Virus record (IMG/VR): IMGVR_UViG_3300032174_000018
Span: 1-32,333 of that record
From: a virus
Reading direction: 5' to 3' (one strand)
Length of the DNA: 32,333 bases
Program-made: the position numbers and the translations under genes
Notes under the pieces: model-generated
Told to the model about the DNA's origin: nothing
What the model saw: the letters and a program-made list of their open reading frames with translations, nothing else
Databases searched by the model: none
Part shown: one piece after another, positions 21,602-30,581 of the stretch
How the letters are laid out: every line of letters starts with the position of its first letter
Numbering within the stretch: position 1 is the stretch's first letter

Positions 21602-23103
21602 AATCCATCACGACTTCTGTTCCTTCTCCTGTCGGAGGAGTTAACGCCAGAGATAGTTTGGCCGCCATGCCGCCGACCGATGCGGTGGTTATGGATAACT
21701 GGTTTCCACAACCCTCCTATGTGAGCTTGCGCAATGGCACGCAGTTATGGGCATCGGGCTTACCCACGCATGTTAATACGGTGATGGCTTATAACGGTCT
21801 TACCGGACGCAAGCTATTTGGTGCTTCAGGTACCGCGATATACGACATCAGCGCACAGGGAGCCGTGGGAGCAGCATCGGTAACGGGATTGACGACCGAT
21901 AAACTACAGCATGCAATGTTTAATGCCGGTGGTGGTAATTTTTTGATCTGGGTCAACGGGCTTGATCCTCCGCAATATTTCGATGGAACAAATTGGAATG
22001 TAACGACTATCAGCGGCGCTGGGTTAGCGGCGGCTAATCTCATCACGATCACTGTTCATCAACAGCGTTGCTGGTATATCGAAAACAATACCTTGAATGT
22101 CTGGTATGCCTCCATCTTAGGATTTCAGGGAGTTTTGACCAAACTGCCTTTAGGCACTTTGTTTAAATTAGGCGGCACCTTGATGCAGATGGCTTCGTGG
22201 ACAATCCAGAACGTTGCTGGAATAAACGATTACGCGGCCTTTATTACGAGTGAGGGGGAAGTAGCGCTTTATCAAGGGTATGATCCTTCCCAAGTTGCCA
22301 CTTGGCAGCTTGTCGGAATATTCAGGATCGGCAGACCTATCGGCAGGCGGTGCTATACGAAACTCGCCTCCGATATTGTCGTGATTACGGCAGATGGATT
22401 GACCTCCTTGAATGCGGCGGTTTTGACCGATCGGGTTGGAGCGGATAAGGAACTGACCTACAAAATATTGAACGCCATCAATGCGGACGTTCAGAACTTC
22501 AATGCCAATTTCGGCTGGCAGGTCATAGACTATCCAATAGGCAATAAGGTCATTGTCAATGTGCCTGACGTGACTAATTCAGTGATGCATCAGTGGGTGC
22601 AAAATTCCATCTCTAAGGCATGGTGTAGGTTTAAAGCTTGGAATGCCAACTGCTGGGAGTTGCAGCAGGATTCGCTTTACTACGGAGAAAATACCAAGGT
22701 GTTTCTAGCCGATCAAGGTACCTCAGATGCCGGTATGGCCATCATCGAGGACTGTAAACCGGCGTTCTCTTATTTCAACAAGCCTGGACAAATCAAGCGC
22801 TTTGTCATGGCGCGTCCGATCTTTCAGAGCAATTCGTATTTAGTACCCACGGTTACTTTAAATACGGATTTTCAGGACGTGCAAAGGGCGCCTGTGACGG
22901 TTAATTCAGCGCTCGGTTCTCCTTGGAACACTTCTGCCTGGAATACCTCTCCTTGGGCAACTGGAAACACCTTCATACAAAACTGGCAAGGCATATCAGG
23001 AATAGGCTATGTCGCTTCAGGAAGGATTACCCTACAAACCAATGGTGTTGCTGCCAACTGGTTCTCGACTGACTACATGTATGAGCCAGGAGGGCCTATC
23101 TGA
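21598..23103 (+). CDS. Tail hub / DNA-stabilisation protein (P22 gp10-like)
   Basis: A 501-residue protein from TTG at 21598 in a TTGA overlap with the adaptor. It starts MKSITTSVPSPVGGVNARDS and continues with DAVVMDNWFPQPSYVSLRNG, a phrase shared by hub or stabilisation proteins of podophages as I recall them. The body is beta-propeller-like, with repeated short strands and aromatic residues (LFGASGTAIYDISAQG, IWVNGLDPPQYFDGTNW). The C-terminus has WNTSAWNTSPWATG. Its position after the adaptor fits a hub closing the channel and carrying fibres. The alternative is the T7 gp12-like nozzle. Confidence 0.65.
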   Translation: MKSITTSVPSPVGGVNARDSLAAMPPTDAVVMDNWFPQPSYVSLRNGTQLWASGLPTHVNTVMAYNGLTGRKLFGASGTAIYDISAQGAVGAASVTGLTTDKLQHAMFNAGGGNFLIWVNGLDPPQYFDGTNWNVTTISGAGLAAANLITITVHQQRCWYIENNTLNVWYASILGFQGVLTKLPLGTLFKLGGTLMQMASWTIQNVAGINDYAAFITSEGEVALYQGYDPSQVATWQLVGIFRIGRPIGRRCYTKLASDIVVITADGLTSLNAAVLTDRVGADKELTYKILNAINADVQNFNANFGWQVIDYPIGNKVIVNVPDVTNSVMHQWVQNSISKAWCRFKAWNANCWELQQDSLYYGENTKVFLADQGTSDAGMAIIEDCKPAFSYFNKPGQIKRFVMARPIFQSNSYLVPTVTLNTDFQDVQRAPVTVNSALGSPWNTSAWNTSPWATGNTFIQNWQGISGIGYVASGRITLQTNGVAANWFSTDYMYEPGGPI

Positions 23104-23497
23104 ACTTATCTTCGATGCTGAACTAGTTTGTGAGTGGGTGGAAAAGCAGATCGGTTATGGATTAGGACGACCAGCAACCGCGATAGGATTTGCTCGAGAT
23201 GGAAAGCTCATCGCCGGGGTGATGTACACCAACTATAGCGATGAGGGCAGCATCTGTGCTCACATTGCTGGGGTTGGGTTTTGGCTTAAGCCATTATTTT
23301 TAAATGCCATGTTTCGCTATCCCTTCAAGCAATTGAGGGTGCGTCGAATCACCTGCTATGTGGCATCGAAGAACTTAAAGTCTCGAAAGCTCTGCGGACA
23401 CCTAGGCTTTACTTACGAAAGCACCATGGCGCGCGCCATGAAGGACGATGATGTGTTGATCTATCGATTATTCAAAGAGGATTGCCGCTATGGGTAA
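23081..23497 (+). CDS. GNAT-fold acetyltransferase-like protein
   Basis: A 138-residue protein from the ATG at 23081, overlapping the hub gene by 23 bases; CAGGAGG lies inside its own codons. It begins MSQEGLSELIFDAELVCEWV. The strand pair TAIGFARDGKLIAGVMYTNY and the later ITCYVASKNLKSRKLCGHLG with GFTYE are the GNAT core: beta4, the acetyl-CoA binding turn (here SKNLKSRKLCGHLG), and the final strand. Related proteins are common among podophage tail genes. It may acetylate a virion or host protein; the target is unknown. Confidence 0.65.
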   Translation: MSQEGLSELIFDAELVCEWVEKQIGYGLGRPATAIGFARDGKLIAGVMYTNYSDEGSICAHIAGVGFWLKPLFLNAMFRYPFKQLRVRRITCYVASKNLKSRKLCGHLGFTYESTMARAMKDDDVLIYRLFKEDCRYG

Positions 23498-24260
23498 GAG
23501 CAGTAACACGCCTCCTCCGGTTGATCCGTATCAAGCGGCCGGTGCACAGTTGGGCTTGAATGAAGGCACGGCAAATTATAATGCGGCATTGAGCCGCACC
23601 AGCAATTCCAATGCATTGGGAAACAGTAGTTGGAAACAGACTGGAACAGATCCTAATACTGGAGCCCCTTTATATGGCTTTTCCACGCAGCTCGCGCCGC
23701 AGTTTCAAAGCGCCATCTCTACACCGCTTGATACCTCGCAAGTGTTCGGCGGTGGCCAGGGAAGCCAAAGCGTGGGGATGGGCAATCAGAACGTGGCCAA
23801 CGCACTATTTAATGAACAGATGGGCTATTTAGCCCCGCAGTACCAGCAGCAGCAGACCTCGCAGAATGCTCAGCTTGCCGCAGAAGGGGCGACGCCTGGT
23901 TCTGAAGCATGGAACAATGCCCAAGGGAATCTCGCGCGCAATCAGACCTTCGGTGAGAATCAGGCGGCTAATTCGGCGATCACCGGCGCGACCGCACAGG
24001 AAGGGCAGTTACAGAACATGGCGATGCAGGGCCTAAATGCCCAGCAGCTATCGCAGCAGGAGCCGATCAGTCTTTTCAACGCGCTCTCCGGCAACGGTGC
24101 GACGGGAGGGGCGGCCTCGCCTGATATCATGAGTGCGTTCAACAATCAGTATCAGGGCGAGCTTAATTCCGCGAATGCCTCGAACGCCGCTAACAATCAG
24201 GCGGTAGGCGGGGCATCGAGTTTAGCTGCGATGCTTGCCATGTACGCGATGATGGCTTAA
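23490..24260 (+). CDS. Gln/Asn/Ala-rich internal virion protein
   Basis: A 256-residue protein from the ATG at 23490, overlapping the GNAT gene by eight bases. The N-terminus (MGKSSNTPPPVDPYQAAGAQ, LNEGTANYNAALSRTSNSN) and the Gln-rich middle (MGYLAPQYQQQQTSQNAQLA) are typical of the first protein of a podophage internal/ejection cluster. The end is a short Ala/Met helix (SSLAAMLAMYAMMA) that could insert in a membrane. It probably leaves the head with DNA, but this is by position and composition. Confidence 0.55.
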   Translation: MGKSSNTPPPVDPYQAAGAQLGLNEGTANYNAALSRTSNSNALGNSSWKQTGTDPNTGAPLYGFSTQLAPQFQSAISTPLDTSQVFGGGQGSQSVGMGNQNVANALFNEQMGYLAPQYQQQQTSQNAQLAAEGATPGSEAWNNAQGNLARNQTFGENQAANSAITGATAQEGQLQNMAMQGLNAQQLSQQEPISLFNALSGNGATGGAASPDIMSAFNNQYQGELNSANASNAANNQAVGGASSLAAMLAMYAMMA

Positions 24261-24271
24261 AGGAGAAATGA

Positions 24272-24502
24272 ATGTCTATGGACCCACAGATGTTAGCCGC
24301 CATGCTCATGCAGCAACAGCAGCCCCAAATGCAAGGCGGTGTCGTGCCCAAGCAGGGTATTGCTGGCGGGGCCGCGCAGGGTGGAAGTGATTTCCTGAAG
24401 ATGATGATGCTTCGCCAAATGATGCAGAAGCAGAATCCGCAAGCGCCTCCTAATATGCCGCAAGATACCGCTCCTCAGATGCCGCAAATTCCGCAGCAAT
24501 AA
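24272..24502 (+). CDS. Small Met/Gln-rich protein of the ejection cluster
   Basis: A 76-residue protein, MSMDPQMLAAMLMQQQQPQM..., with AAAGGAG upstream of the ATG at 24272. Methionine and glutamine make up much of it (FLKMMMLRQMMQKQNP), with a Pro-rich tail. It is a low-complexity amphipathic sequence that could pair with the following proteins, which share MLMQ and QMPQ phrases. The stop overlaps the next start (TAATG). Confidence 0.5.
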   Translation: MSMDPQMLAAMLMQQQQPQMQGGVVPKQGIAGGAAQGGSDFLKMMMLRQMMQKQNPQAPPNMPQDTAPQMPQIPQQ

Positions 24503-26079
24503 TGGCCGATCAAACGCAGCCACCGTATCTAGACCCATCGGCCTATCCCGATTATCTAGACATGCAGCGCAAGCAGATGCTTGCCTCTATGCTGATGCAG
24601 AATACGCAACAGAGCAATCAGACGCCTGAGAATTGGAACAGCATGAAGCTGGTGCCGCGCCGTTCTGCTTTGTCTGGACTTTCTACCCTTGCCTCTGCAT
24701 TGATGGCCGGCAAAGCCATGCAGGGCTCACAGCAGGCGCAGCAGAAGTATTTTCAGAATATCTATGGTGGCACACCCCAAATGCCGCAGAACACTGCGCC
24801 AGGACAGCAGCAGCCATCGCCAAATGCTGCGCAACAACAGAATCCTCTCATTCCCCAAGGTATGGGCCAAGGAACCGCACAGCAAGTTCTAGGCATGATG
24901 GGGCCTGAGAAGTATGCAGAGAGCTTCATTGCGCCAAACTTCAAGCCTGCGGAGATTCAGGCGCAGTTAAGGGCTGCTGGCATTGATCCTAATTCAGCCA
25001 TCGGCAGACAGATAGCGCAGCGCAGTTTGGCTAAGGCCAACTATGTGGCGCCGGTAGAGCAGAGACCCGGAGCGGTTGAGCGTGACCCTTTCACCAATGA
25101 GGTGATCGGTCAGAATCCATCGCTTCCTCAGGGTGCGGTGAATACTTACGATAATCAAGGGCGCCTTGCAGGTTCCGGCATGGTTCCTGGTGCTGCTGAA
25201 GCCATCGCACAATCCACGGGCGCATCAACTGCGGGTAAGGTATCGAACGAATACACGACGCTGCCGACCCAAGGGGGCGGCAGTGCTGTGGTGGGAGGAC
25301 CGCATACTGGGTTACCGGCTTCACAGCAGAAAAGCTATTTTCCCACTGCGACCTCGTTGCCTAACTCGCAGGCTCCTAAGCCACCAGATAGCGGTCCCTG
25401 GGCAAGCATTCCGAAGCTTCCGATATCGAGTGCGATTGGTGCGCCGGATGAATTTACGAAGAACGTGCTTAAAGGCGCGGCGGATAAGCATCAAGAATTG
25501 GTGACGAAGTATGGCTCTGAGGCGGACTTGGCTGATCAGAAAATGAACTACAACAGCGAAGCCTTGAAGGCTCTACCGACTGCAGAGGTTGGGCCGTTGA
25601 GTCATTTCTTCACTGAGAATCGGGCCAAGATGCAGGAATGGGGAGTGAGTCCTAAGCTCATTCCGGGTAGTGGAACAGTTACACCGACCTTTGAGCTAAA
25701 TAAGAACTTGCTCAATTCCGCCCTCCAGGGTGCAAAGCAGACCTACGGCGCTAGGATGACAGGCAATGAGGTGATGCTGCAAAAGAACGAGGCGAGTCCT
25801 TCTGTTGCGACCTCACGTCAGGCGATTCAAAGTCTCATTCAACAAGATAATGCGCGAAATTCGTACTTCAAGCAGCGTTCTGCCGACTACGGGAAATATG
25901 TATCGCAAGGTGGGGATCCGAATCGCTTCGAGAGTTGGTATTCCAATAAGTTTCCGCTTCAGCAGTTTGCGCAGAAATACTCAACCCCTCCTCAGGCTGT
26001 GGCGGAGTTGAAGGCTAATCCTTCCTTAGCACCTGCTTTCAAGAAAAAATTCGGATGGTTGCCCGATGCCGGAGAGTAA
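24502..26079 (+). CDS. Internal/ejection virion protein, 525 residues
   Basis: Starts MADQTQPPYLDPSAYPDYLD at the TAATG junction. Residues 1-130 are Gln/Met/Pro-rich (LASMLMQNTQQSNQTPENW, GTPQMPQNTAPGQQQ), sharing wording with the small protein before it. The central part is flexible. The last 200 residues are helical (EFTKNVLKGAADKHQELVTK, RQAIQSLIQQDNARNSYF), and the C-terminus ends in AFKKKFGWLPDAGE. Composition and position match podophage ejection proteins. No lytic enzyme motif visible. Confidence 0.55.
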   Translation: MADQTQPPYLDPSAYPDYLDMQRKQMLASMLMQNTQQSNQTPENWNSMKLVPRRSALSGLSTLASALMAGKAMQGSQQAQQKYFQNIYGGTPQMPQNTAPGQQQPSPNAAQQQNPLIPQGMGQGTAQQVLGMMGPEKYAESFIAPNFKPAEIQAQLRAAGIDPNSAIGRQIAQRSLAKANYVAPVEQRPGAVERDPFTNEVIGQNPSLPQGAVNTYDNQGRLAGSGMVPGAAEAIAQSTGASTAGKVSNEYTTLPTQGGGSAVVGGPHTGLPASQQKSYFPTATSLPNSQAPKPPDSGPWASIPKLPISSAIGAPDEFTKNVLKGAADKHQELVTKYGSEADLADQKMNYNSEALKALPTAEVGPLSHFFTENRAKMQEWGVSPKLIPGSGTVTPTFELNKNLLNSALQGAKQTYGARMTGNEVMLQKNEASPSVATSRQAIQSLIQQDNARNSYFKQRSADYGKYVSQGGDPNRFESWYSNKFPLQQFAQKYSTPPQAVAELKANPSLAPAFKKKFGWLPDAGE

Positions 26080-27781
26080 CTATTTCGACAAGTACGATAA
26101 CGTACCGACTCAAGCACCTGCTCAAGATCCTACCGACAACTATTTCGATAAGTACGACCCACCAGAGGCTAAAACTAAGCCCGTGACAGCGGTGAACCGC
26201 GCCCATGCCTTAGAAGGCGGAATTCTTGGCGGTACCGCATATCTTGCGGCCCTTCCGGCGGATACGGTCGCCAATCTTTTCAATCTAGGCAAAGCCGGGT
26301 TAGGTGCTGGCTATCAGGCCATCACCGGAAAGCCAGGCTGGGATGTAGGAGGTCCATCACCTGTGGGTAAGTGGCTTACTCAGCAAATGGATAAAAATCC
26401 CGTGACATCGACGCAGCCTGAGCGGCCAGATGATCCAGTATCGCGCTATCTCGCGACCGCAGGAAGCGTTGTGCCAGGCGTTCTATCTGGGGGTGGAGGA
26501 ATGCCTGCCACCGCAAGAGGACTGGCTGTAGCGGCTCCTGCGGCGATGGCAGGACAGGCGGTAGGCGAGGCTAAACCCTTCGATAGCGATTGGGCCAATA
26601 ATGCAGCCTCAATCGCAACCCAAGCCTTGGGAACAGCTGCTGGTGGCAAGATAGTAAAACCCGCTGGTGCGCTGTTGCCTGAAAATCAGATCAAAAACGA
26701 TGCTGTCACGGCAGGACAGGCTAAGGGCTATCAATTCCCACCTGCGACTACGAATCCGACGACCGCCAATATCACCCGCGAAACGATCGCCGGTAAGACC
26801 AACGTTGCTCAGCACATGGCCATCAACAATCAGGAAGTGACCAATCAAGGTGCACGCAGTGATATGGGATTACCTCCAGCCAAAGGTCCGATCACTGATT
26901 TGGATATTGCGAATGCAAAAGCCGCAGCGGCCCCTGGATATGATGCGCTTCGCGGTGCAGGCCAGATTCAAGCCCCATCGGATATGGTGCCGAAACTCAC
27001 CGCAGCGCTAGCCAAGCAATCTGGTGCTGGCAAGATTTCAGCGAAGTTAGCTGATCCTGAACTTGCCGGGATTGTTGATGATATCAAGCGCAAAGCTTCT
27101 CAAGGACCGGGGACTTTTGATGCGAGCGATGCCATGGATGCGATCGCCGCACTTCGGGATAAAGCAAGCGCGGCATATCGAACCGGCAATGCTCAAGCAG
27201 GGCAGGCATACAAAGGCGTCTCCAAGGTTTTAGAGGACGCGATCGAACAGGACCTCTCTTCTCGCGGCGGTACTGCGGCGGACATGGTGAAAAACTTTCA
27301 GGATTCCCGCAGGAAGTTTGCCATCATTCATTCGGTGGAGGATAACCGCAATGCAACCACCGGCAATGTGTTGGCTCCGAAACTAGCAGCCGCTTTGAAG
27401 AATGATGATTATCTATCCGGCAATCTTGAGATTGCAGCTCGCGCAGCCGGTCAAGCTGAGAAGTCTGGGGCTTTTACCGAACCCACTAAGACGGCCGGCA
27501 ATCATCTAGGGATGGCTGGGGCGTTATTAGGGGGTGGTGCGCTCGCTGAAATGATTCCAGAGCCTTTGAAGAACATGGGTGTAGCGGGTTTGGCGGCTGC
27601 GGCTGCTTATCCAGCAGGTAGGTATGGGATGAGGAAGTACATCCAAGGACCTGGACAGGGGAATGCGTTGCCTAAAGGCACGACGCCGATTTTAACTCCG
27701 CAGAATGTCGGTGGGTTTCTTAGTTCATCGCCCTTGAGTGAGCGTCAAAGAATGCTTGCTGAAAAGCTACAAGGTCAGTGA
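26066..27781 (+). CDS. Internal/ejection virion protein, 571 residues
   Basis: From the ATG at 26066, overlapping the previous gene by 14 bases. The N-terminus carries NYFDKYD twice (residues about 5-11 and 25-31), a short linear motif often seen at the start of such proteins. Ala/Gly-rich helical stretches follow (GGILGGTAYLAALPADTVAN, RGLAVAAPAAMAGQAVGEAK), then a long helical body (SDAMDAIAALRDKASAAYRT, KGVSKVLEDAIEQDL). A hydrophobic segment near residues 480-520 (HLGMAGALLGGGALAEMIPE, VAGLAAAAAYPAG) may cross or insert into a membrane. Likely the largest ejected protein, forming part of a channel for DNA entry. Confidence 0.6.
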   Translation: MPESNYFDKYDNVPTQAPAQDPTDNYFDKYDPPEAKTKPVTAVNRAHALEGGILGGTAYLAALPADTVANLFNLGKAGLGAGYQAITGKPGWDVGGPSPVGKWLTQQMDKNPVTSTQPERPDDPVSRYLATAGSVVPGVLSGGGGMPATARGLAVAAPAAMAGQAVGEAKPFDSDWANNAASIATQALGTAAGGKIVKPAGALLPENQIKNDAVTAGQAKGYQFPPATTNPTTANITRETIAGKTNVAQHMAINNQEVTNQGARSDMGLPPAKGPITDLDIANAKAAAAPGYDALRGAGQIQAPSDMVPKLTAALAKQSGAGKISAKLADPELAGIVDDIKRKASQGPGTFDASDAMDAIAALRDKASAAYRTGNAQAGQAYKGVSKVLEDAIEQDLSSRGGTAADMVKNFQDSRRKFAIIHSVEDNRNATTGNVLAPKLAAALKNDDYLSGNLEIAARAAGQAEKSGAFTEPTKTAGNHLGMAGALLGGGALAEMIPEPLKNMGVAGLAAAAAYPAGRYGMRKYIQGPGQGNALPKGTTPILTPQNVGGFLSSSPLSERQRMLAEKLQGQ

Positions 27782-27888
27782 AAGATGTCGCGAAGCAATT
27801 GCGATGCTGCCCAGAAAAGCACCACTCCTGCAATGATCGAAGGGATAGAGATGAGAAAGACCAAAAACAAGTTACCCAGCAATATCAT
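27775..27888 (-). CDS. Candidate antisense small membrane protein
   Basis: The only gap in this part of the late region (27782-27901) holds a minus-strand frame of 37 residues, MILLGNLFLVFLISIPSIIA..., highly hydrophobic with a tail LLRDIFH. The plus strand of the same gap encodes a 38-residue polar frame (27785-27901, MSRSNCDAAQKSTTPAMIEG...). I favour the minus reading because of its membrane-helix character, but neither has a strong ribosome site; the AAGGA at about 27889 serves the tail fibre start at 27902. Confidence 0.3.
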   Translation of the reverse strand: MILLGNLFLVFLISIPSIIAGVVLFWAASQLLRDIFH

Positions 27889-27901
27889 AAGGACTACCTA
27901 A

Positions 27902-28753
27902 ATGGCTTTTGATGGAAATGGCAACTTCGTCAGATCTTACTCCTGGGTGCAGGATGCTAACAACAATATTGACATAACGGCCTCGCGTGTTGACACAGAA
28001 GACAATGGATTTGCGACCGGGCTCTCACTTTGCGTCACCCGTGACGGCCAGGGAAAGATGACTTCTGACTTTCTGCCTAATAGCTCAGGTGCTTATAACT
28101 TAGGTACGGCCATTCGTTCATGGCTCAATATTACGGCTCTATCAGGGACTATTGGGCCGCCCTCTAGTGGTGTTGCTTGGTCTGTCAATGGCGTCGCCAA
28201 TTCAAATGCGATCGCTGTAATTTCTCCGAATACAGCCGGCCAATCCTTCGGCATGGCCATCGTTGCCGGTACGAATGCGAGTGATTATTGTGCGCGATTT
28301 TTGAATGCCGGATCGGTCGATATTTTAAGGATATTCGGCGATGGCGGCGTAACGATAGGGGCACCCGCCGGCGGCAGTTTTGGTGGCGGCACCATAAACG
28401 TGCAGAGCGATATCATATTAAATGGTGTACAAATCTATGCTGGCATACCCTTAAACAATCAGAGCAGCAACTATGTGCTGGCATTGGGAGATGCAAGTAA
28501 ATGCGTGGCTCAGGCCAATGCAGCCGGTACAGTGACCATTCCGACCAATGCCTCGGTGGCTTTCCCGATCGGGACCGTTATTTCGATCTACAATGACACC
28601 AGCGGTAATATCACCATTCCGACAGCGGGCGACACGGTGCGCTTCGGCTCGACCGGCGCATCTGGCACGCGCACCCTTGCGCAGAATGGTCTCGCCACGA
28701 TCCTGAAGCTCAAAACCACCACGTGGGTCATATCGGGTTCAGGTCTCTCGTGA
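27902..28753 (+). CDS. Tail fibre protein
   Basis: A 283-residue protein starting MAFDGNGNFVRSYSWVQDAN, with AAGGA upstream of the ATG at 27902. The block SYSWVQDANNNIDITASRVD followed by TEDNGFATGLSLCVTRDG is the conserved N-terminus of a large group of proteobacterial phage tail fibres, which attaches to the tail. The rest is beta-rich with Gly/Thr/Asn. The C-terminal segment ANAAGTVTIPTNASVAFPIG to WVISGSGLS is a repeated fibre domain of the type common in such proteins. Receptor unknown. It ends in a GTGA overlap. Confidence 0.8.
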   Translation: MAFDGNGNFVRSYSWVQDANNNIDITASRVDTEDNGFATGLSLCVTRDGQGKMTSDFLPNSSGAYNLGTAIRSWLNITALSGTIGPPSSGVAWSVNGVANSNAIAVISPNTAGQSFGMAIVAGTNASDYCARFLNAGSVDILRIFGDGGVTIGAPAGGSFGGGTINVQSDIILNGVQIYAGIPLNNQSSNYVLALGDASKCVAQANAAGTVTIPTNASVAFPIGTVISIYNDTSGNITIPTAGDTVRFGSTGASGTRTLAQNGLATILKLKTTTWVISGSGLS

Positions 28754-29328
28754 GTATCCAGCAGATCTTGTTGGCAGGTAGCGCGATCGCACCGATCCTT
28801 ATCACCCATATAACCCCTGGATCATTTACCGAAACGATCCCTGCCGGTGCGCAGAACGTACTCATAGAAGCTTGGGGGCCATCGAGCGCTGGCGGCAATG
28901 GATTAGGAACCGGATGTTCTGCCTCACAAGGTGGGGGCGGTGGAGCAGGTGGATACTGTCGCACCTCTTTACCTGTTACGGCTGGGCTTACTTTCAGTTA
29001 TACAGTGGGGGCAGCGAATGGAGCTAATTCAAGCGTCTCAAGCGGTACGCAAACGCTCACCACCATGACGGCAAACGGTGGGGCGGTAGGGGGAAATGCA
29101 CCTGGTGGCATTGGAGGAGCCGGAGGTACTGCAACAGGCGGAACTCTCGCCAACACAACAGGGGGTAATGGACAGAATGGTCAGGGTGGAGTTATACCGA
29201 ATGGTGGCGGTGCGATTGCCGGGATCAATGCGAATCTAGGCAATAACGGCGGTCAGGGAGGATTTGGCGTGGCTAATACGGGTAAGACGGGTGGTGGAGT
29301 AGGCGGAATCGCTTTCTACTACACATGA
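28750..29328 (+). CDS. Glycine-rich tail tip protein
   Basis: A 192-residue protein from a GTG at 28750 in the GTGA overlap; the upstream ATG at 28723 would run inside the fibre gene. It begins MSIQQILLAGSAIAPILITH and has a short beta domain (SFTETIPAGAQNVLIEAWGP). Long glycine runs follow (GGGGGAGGYCR, GGIGGAGGTATGG, NGGQGGFGVANTG). Glycine-rich sequences like this form polyglycine II-type helices in phage adhesins, for example in T4-like gp38. It probably binds the receptor or caps the fibre. Confidence 0.65.
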   Translation: MSIQQILLAGSAIAPILITHITPGSFTETIPAGAQNVLIEAWGPSSAGGNGLGTGCSASQGGGGGAGGYCRTSLPVTAGLTFSYTVGAANGANSSVSSGTQTLTTMTANGGAVGGNAPGGIGGAGGTATGGTLANTTGGNGQNGQGGVIPNGGGAIAGINANLGNNGGQGGFGVANTGKTGGGVGGIAFYYT

Positions 29329-29636
29329 GATTCGCATGGTATCAATCGGGTGATCTATTCGGGATCAGGTACTGGCTGGCCTATGGGGAGAAAATCCCAG
29401 TACACGCTCACCAGGCAGAATTTGAACACAACATCATCGTCGTTTATGGGACAGTGAGGCTTGATCTTGAAAATCAAGATGTGCTTTTAACCGGAACCGT
29501 GCATGATTTTAATGGCAAGCAGTCTCACTCGATCACTTGCATGTCAAACAGTGCTGAAACCTTGCATTTATTTTTGCATGGCATTCCGCCAGGATATGCA
29601 GATTTACCAGAATCAGAACGCTCAGGAACACTATGA
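29325..29636 (+). CDS. Cupin-like protein
   Basis: A 103-residue protein in an ATGA overlap with the tip protein. GEKIPVHAHQAEFEHN near residues 21-36 matches cupin motif 1, G(X)5HXH(X)3-4E: H27, H29 and E32 or E34 are candidate metal ligands. The second motif is weaker (GTVHDFNGKQSHSI). A single-domain cupin could bind a metal or sugar. Among tail fibre genes it may act on a fibre or receptor sugar, but its role cannot be told from sequence. Confidence 0.65.
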   Translation: MRFAWYQSGDLFGIRYWLAYGEKIPVHAHQAEFEHNIIVVYGTVRLDLENQDVLLTGTVHDFNGKQSHSITCMSNSAETLHLFLHGIPPGYADLPESERSGTL

Positions 29637-29986
29637 TGTGGCTGTTATTTGCACTCATTCAGATCATCAATATACCGTTGATGGTGATGGGCTGGTTTAT
29701 CTGCCTTTCTCCCACACTCGCTAAAGCCTCGTATCTGTGGTGGAACTCGGATGATGGGGCAGTTGGAAGCACCTGGCTTGCAAAGTACATCTGGCTGGCA
29801 TGGAGAAATCCTGTAGCAAATTTACGTCGTGTTTCGGGTGTTTCTGGATCTGGCAGACCGCTTATTTATCGCTGGTGGACAAAAACACCGGATAATTTCA
29901 AATCAGGCTATTACGTAAAAGTAGGCTGGGAAGTAGGTCCTCCATACTACCCTGTCCTATCCGCTGGCGGCGGTCGCGGTTACTAG
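29633..29986 (+). CDS. Membrane-associated phage protein (DUF7338-like)
   Basis: A 117-residue protein from the ATG pair at 29633/29636, overlapping the cupin gene. Residues 1-30 are hydrophobic (MMWLLFALIQIINIPLMVMG then WFICL), a membrane helix. Then SYLWWNSDDGAVGSTWLAK, WLAWRNPVANLRRVSGVSG and GWEVGPPYYPVLSAGGGRGY, blocks that I recall together in a conserved phage family without known function. The many Trp residues suggest a membrane-surface position. It lies ahead of the lysis genes. Confidence 0.65.
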   Translation: MMWLLFALIQIINIPLMVMGWFICLSPTLAKASYLWWNSDDGAVGSTWLAKYIWLAWRNPVANLRRVSGVSGSGRPLIYRWWTKTPDNFKSGYYVKVGWEVGPPYYPVLSAGGGRGY

Positions 29987-29988
29987 CC

Positions 29989-30285
29989 ATGCCTGACGCC
30001 TCACACCAGCACCCCTTGAGCCGCCCCGCCGTCAGCACTCCTGAGGATATCTACGAATGGGGGCAGATGCTTGATCGCAGATTCGAGCGCGAAAGGAAGT
30101 TCAACGGCATGGGATCGAACAACACCTTCAACGGCTCGACCAAGCTCATCAGTTGGCTCTTAGGTATCAATGCACTATTGATCGCTGCGGCCATCAGCGG
30201 CGGCATTCAGTTTGCGGTCTCATCGAGTCAGCGCTTGGCCTCCGTTGAGGCGAAGGTGGAAGTGGTCATGGCGAGGCTCAAATGA
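29989..30285 (+). CDS. Small single-pass membrane protein
   Basis: A 98-residue protein, MPDASHQHPLSRPAVSTPED..., with a charged N-terminus (LDRRFERERKFNG), one membrane helix at about residues 53-75 (LISWLLGINALLIAAAISGG) and a short coiled C-terminus (RLASVEAKVEVVMARLK). Likely N-in with the coil outside, as in lysis accessory proteins. Overlaps the next gene by an ATGA. Confidence 0.55.
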   Translation: MPDASHQHPLSRPAVSTPEDIYEWGQMLDRRFERERKFNGMGSNNTFNGSTKLISWLLGINALLIAAAISGGIQFAVSSSQRLASVEAKVEVVMARLK

Positions 30286-30581
30286 GCGAGCAGGAGAATC
30301 GCGACGAATCGGTGAATCAGCGCGAGGGCAGCATCAGCCAGAGTACCAAGGTAGAGCTTTCAGAGCGTACCTTATCGCTACTCGCTTTGGTGTTCGCGGT
30401 GGCCGCATTCATGATGGGCATCTGGGCTATATTTGATGCGGAACGTTCTGCGCGAGAGACGCGGGTGCTACAACAATTGATCATGGATCATGATGCACTC
30501 TTGATTCGCGAAGGACTGAAGCAGCCAGGGGATGAATCGAAAGGTCCGGCTGCCAATTTGGACTACAAACCACGGAGATAG
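30282..30581 (+). CDS. Small single-pass membrane protein
   Basis: A 99-residue protein from the ATGA at 30282. A polar N-terminus (MSEQENRDESVNQREGSISQ), a membrane helix at about residues 31-50 (LSLLALVFAVAAFMMGIWAI), then a charged helix (DAERSARETRVLQQLIMDHD) and a polar tail. The topology of one helix with a long helical domain recalls inner-membrane spanins, though no outer-membrane partner with a lipobox is evident. Role unknown. Confidence 0.5.
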   Translation: MSEQENRDESVNQREGSISQSTKVELSERTLSLLALVFAVAAFMMGIWAIFDAERSARETRVLQQLIMDHDALLIREGLKQPGDESKGPAANLDYKPRR

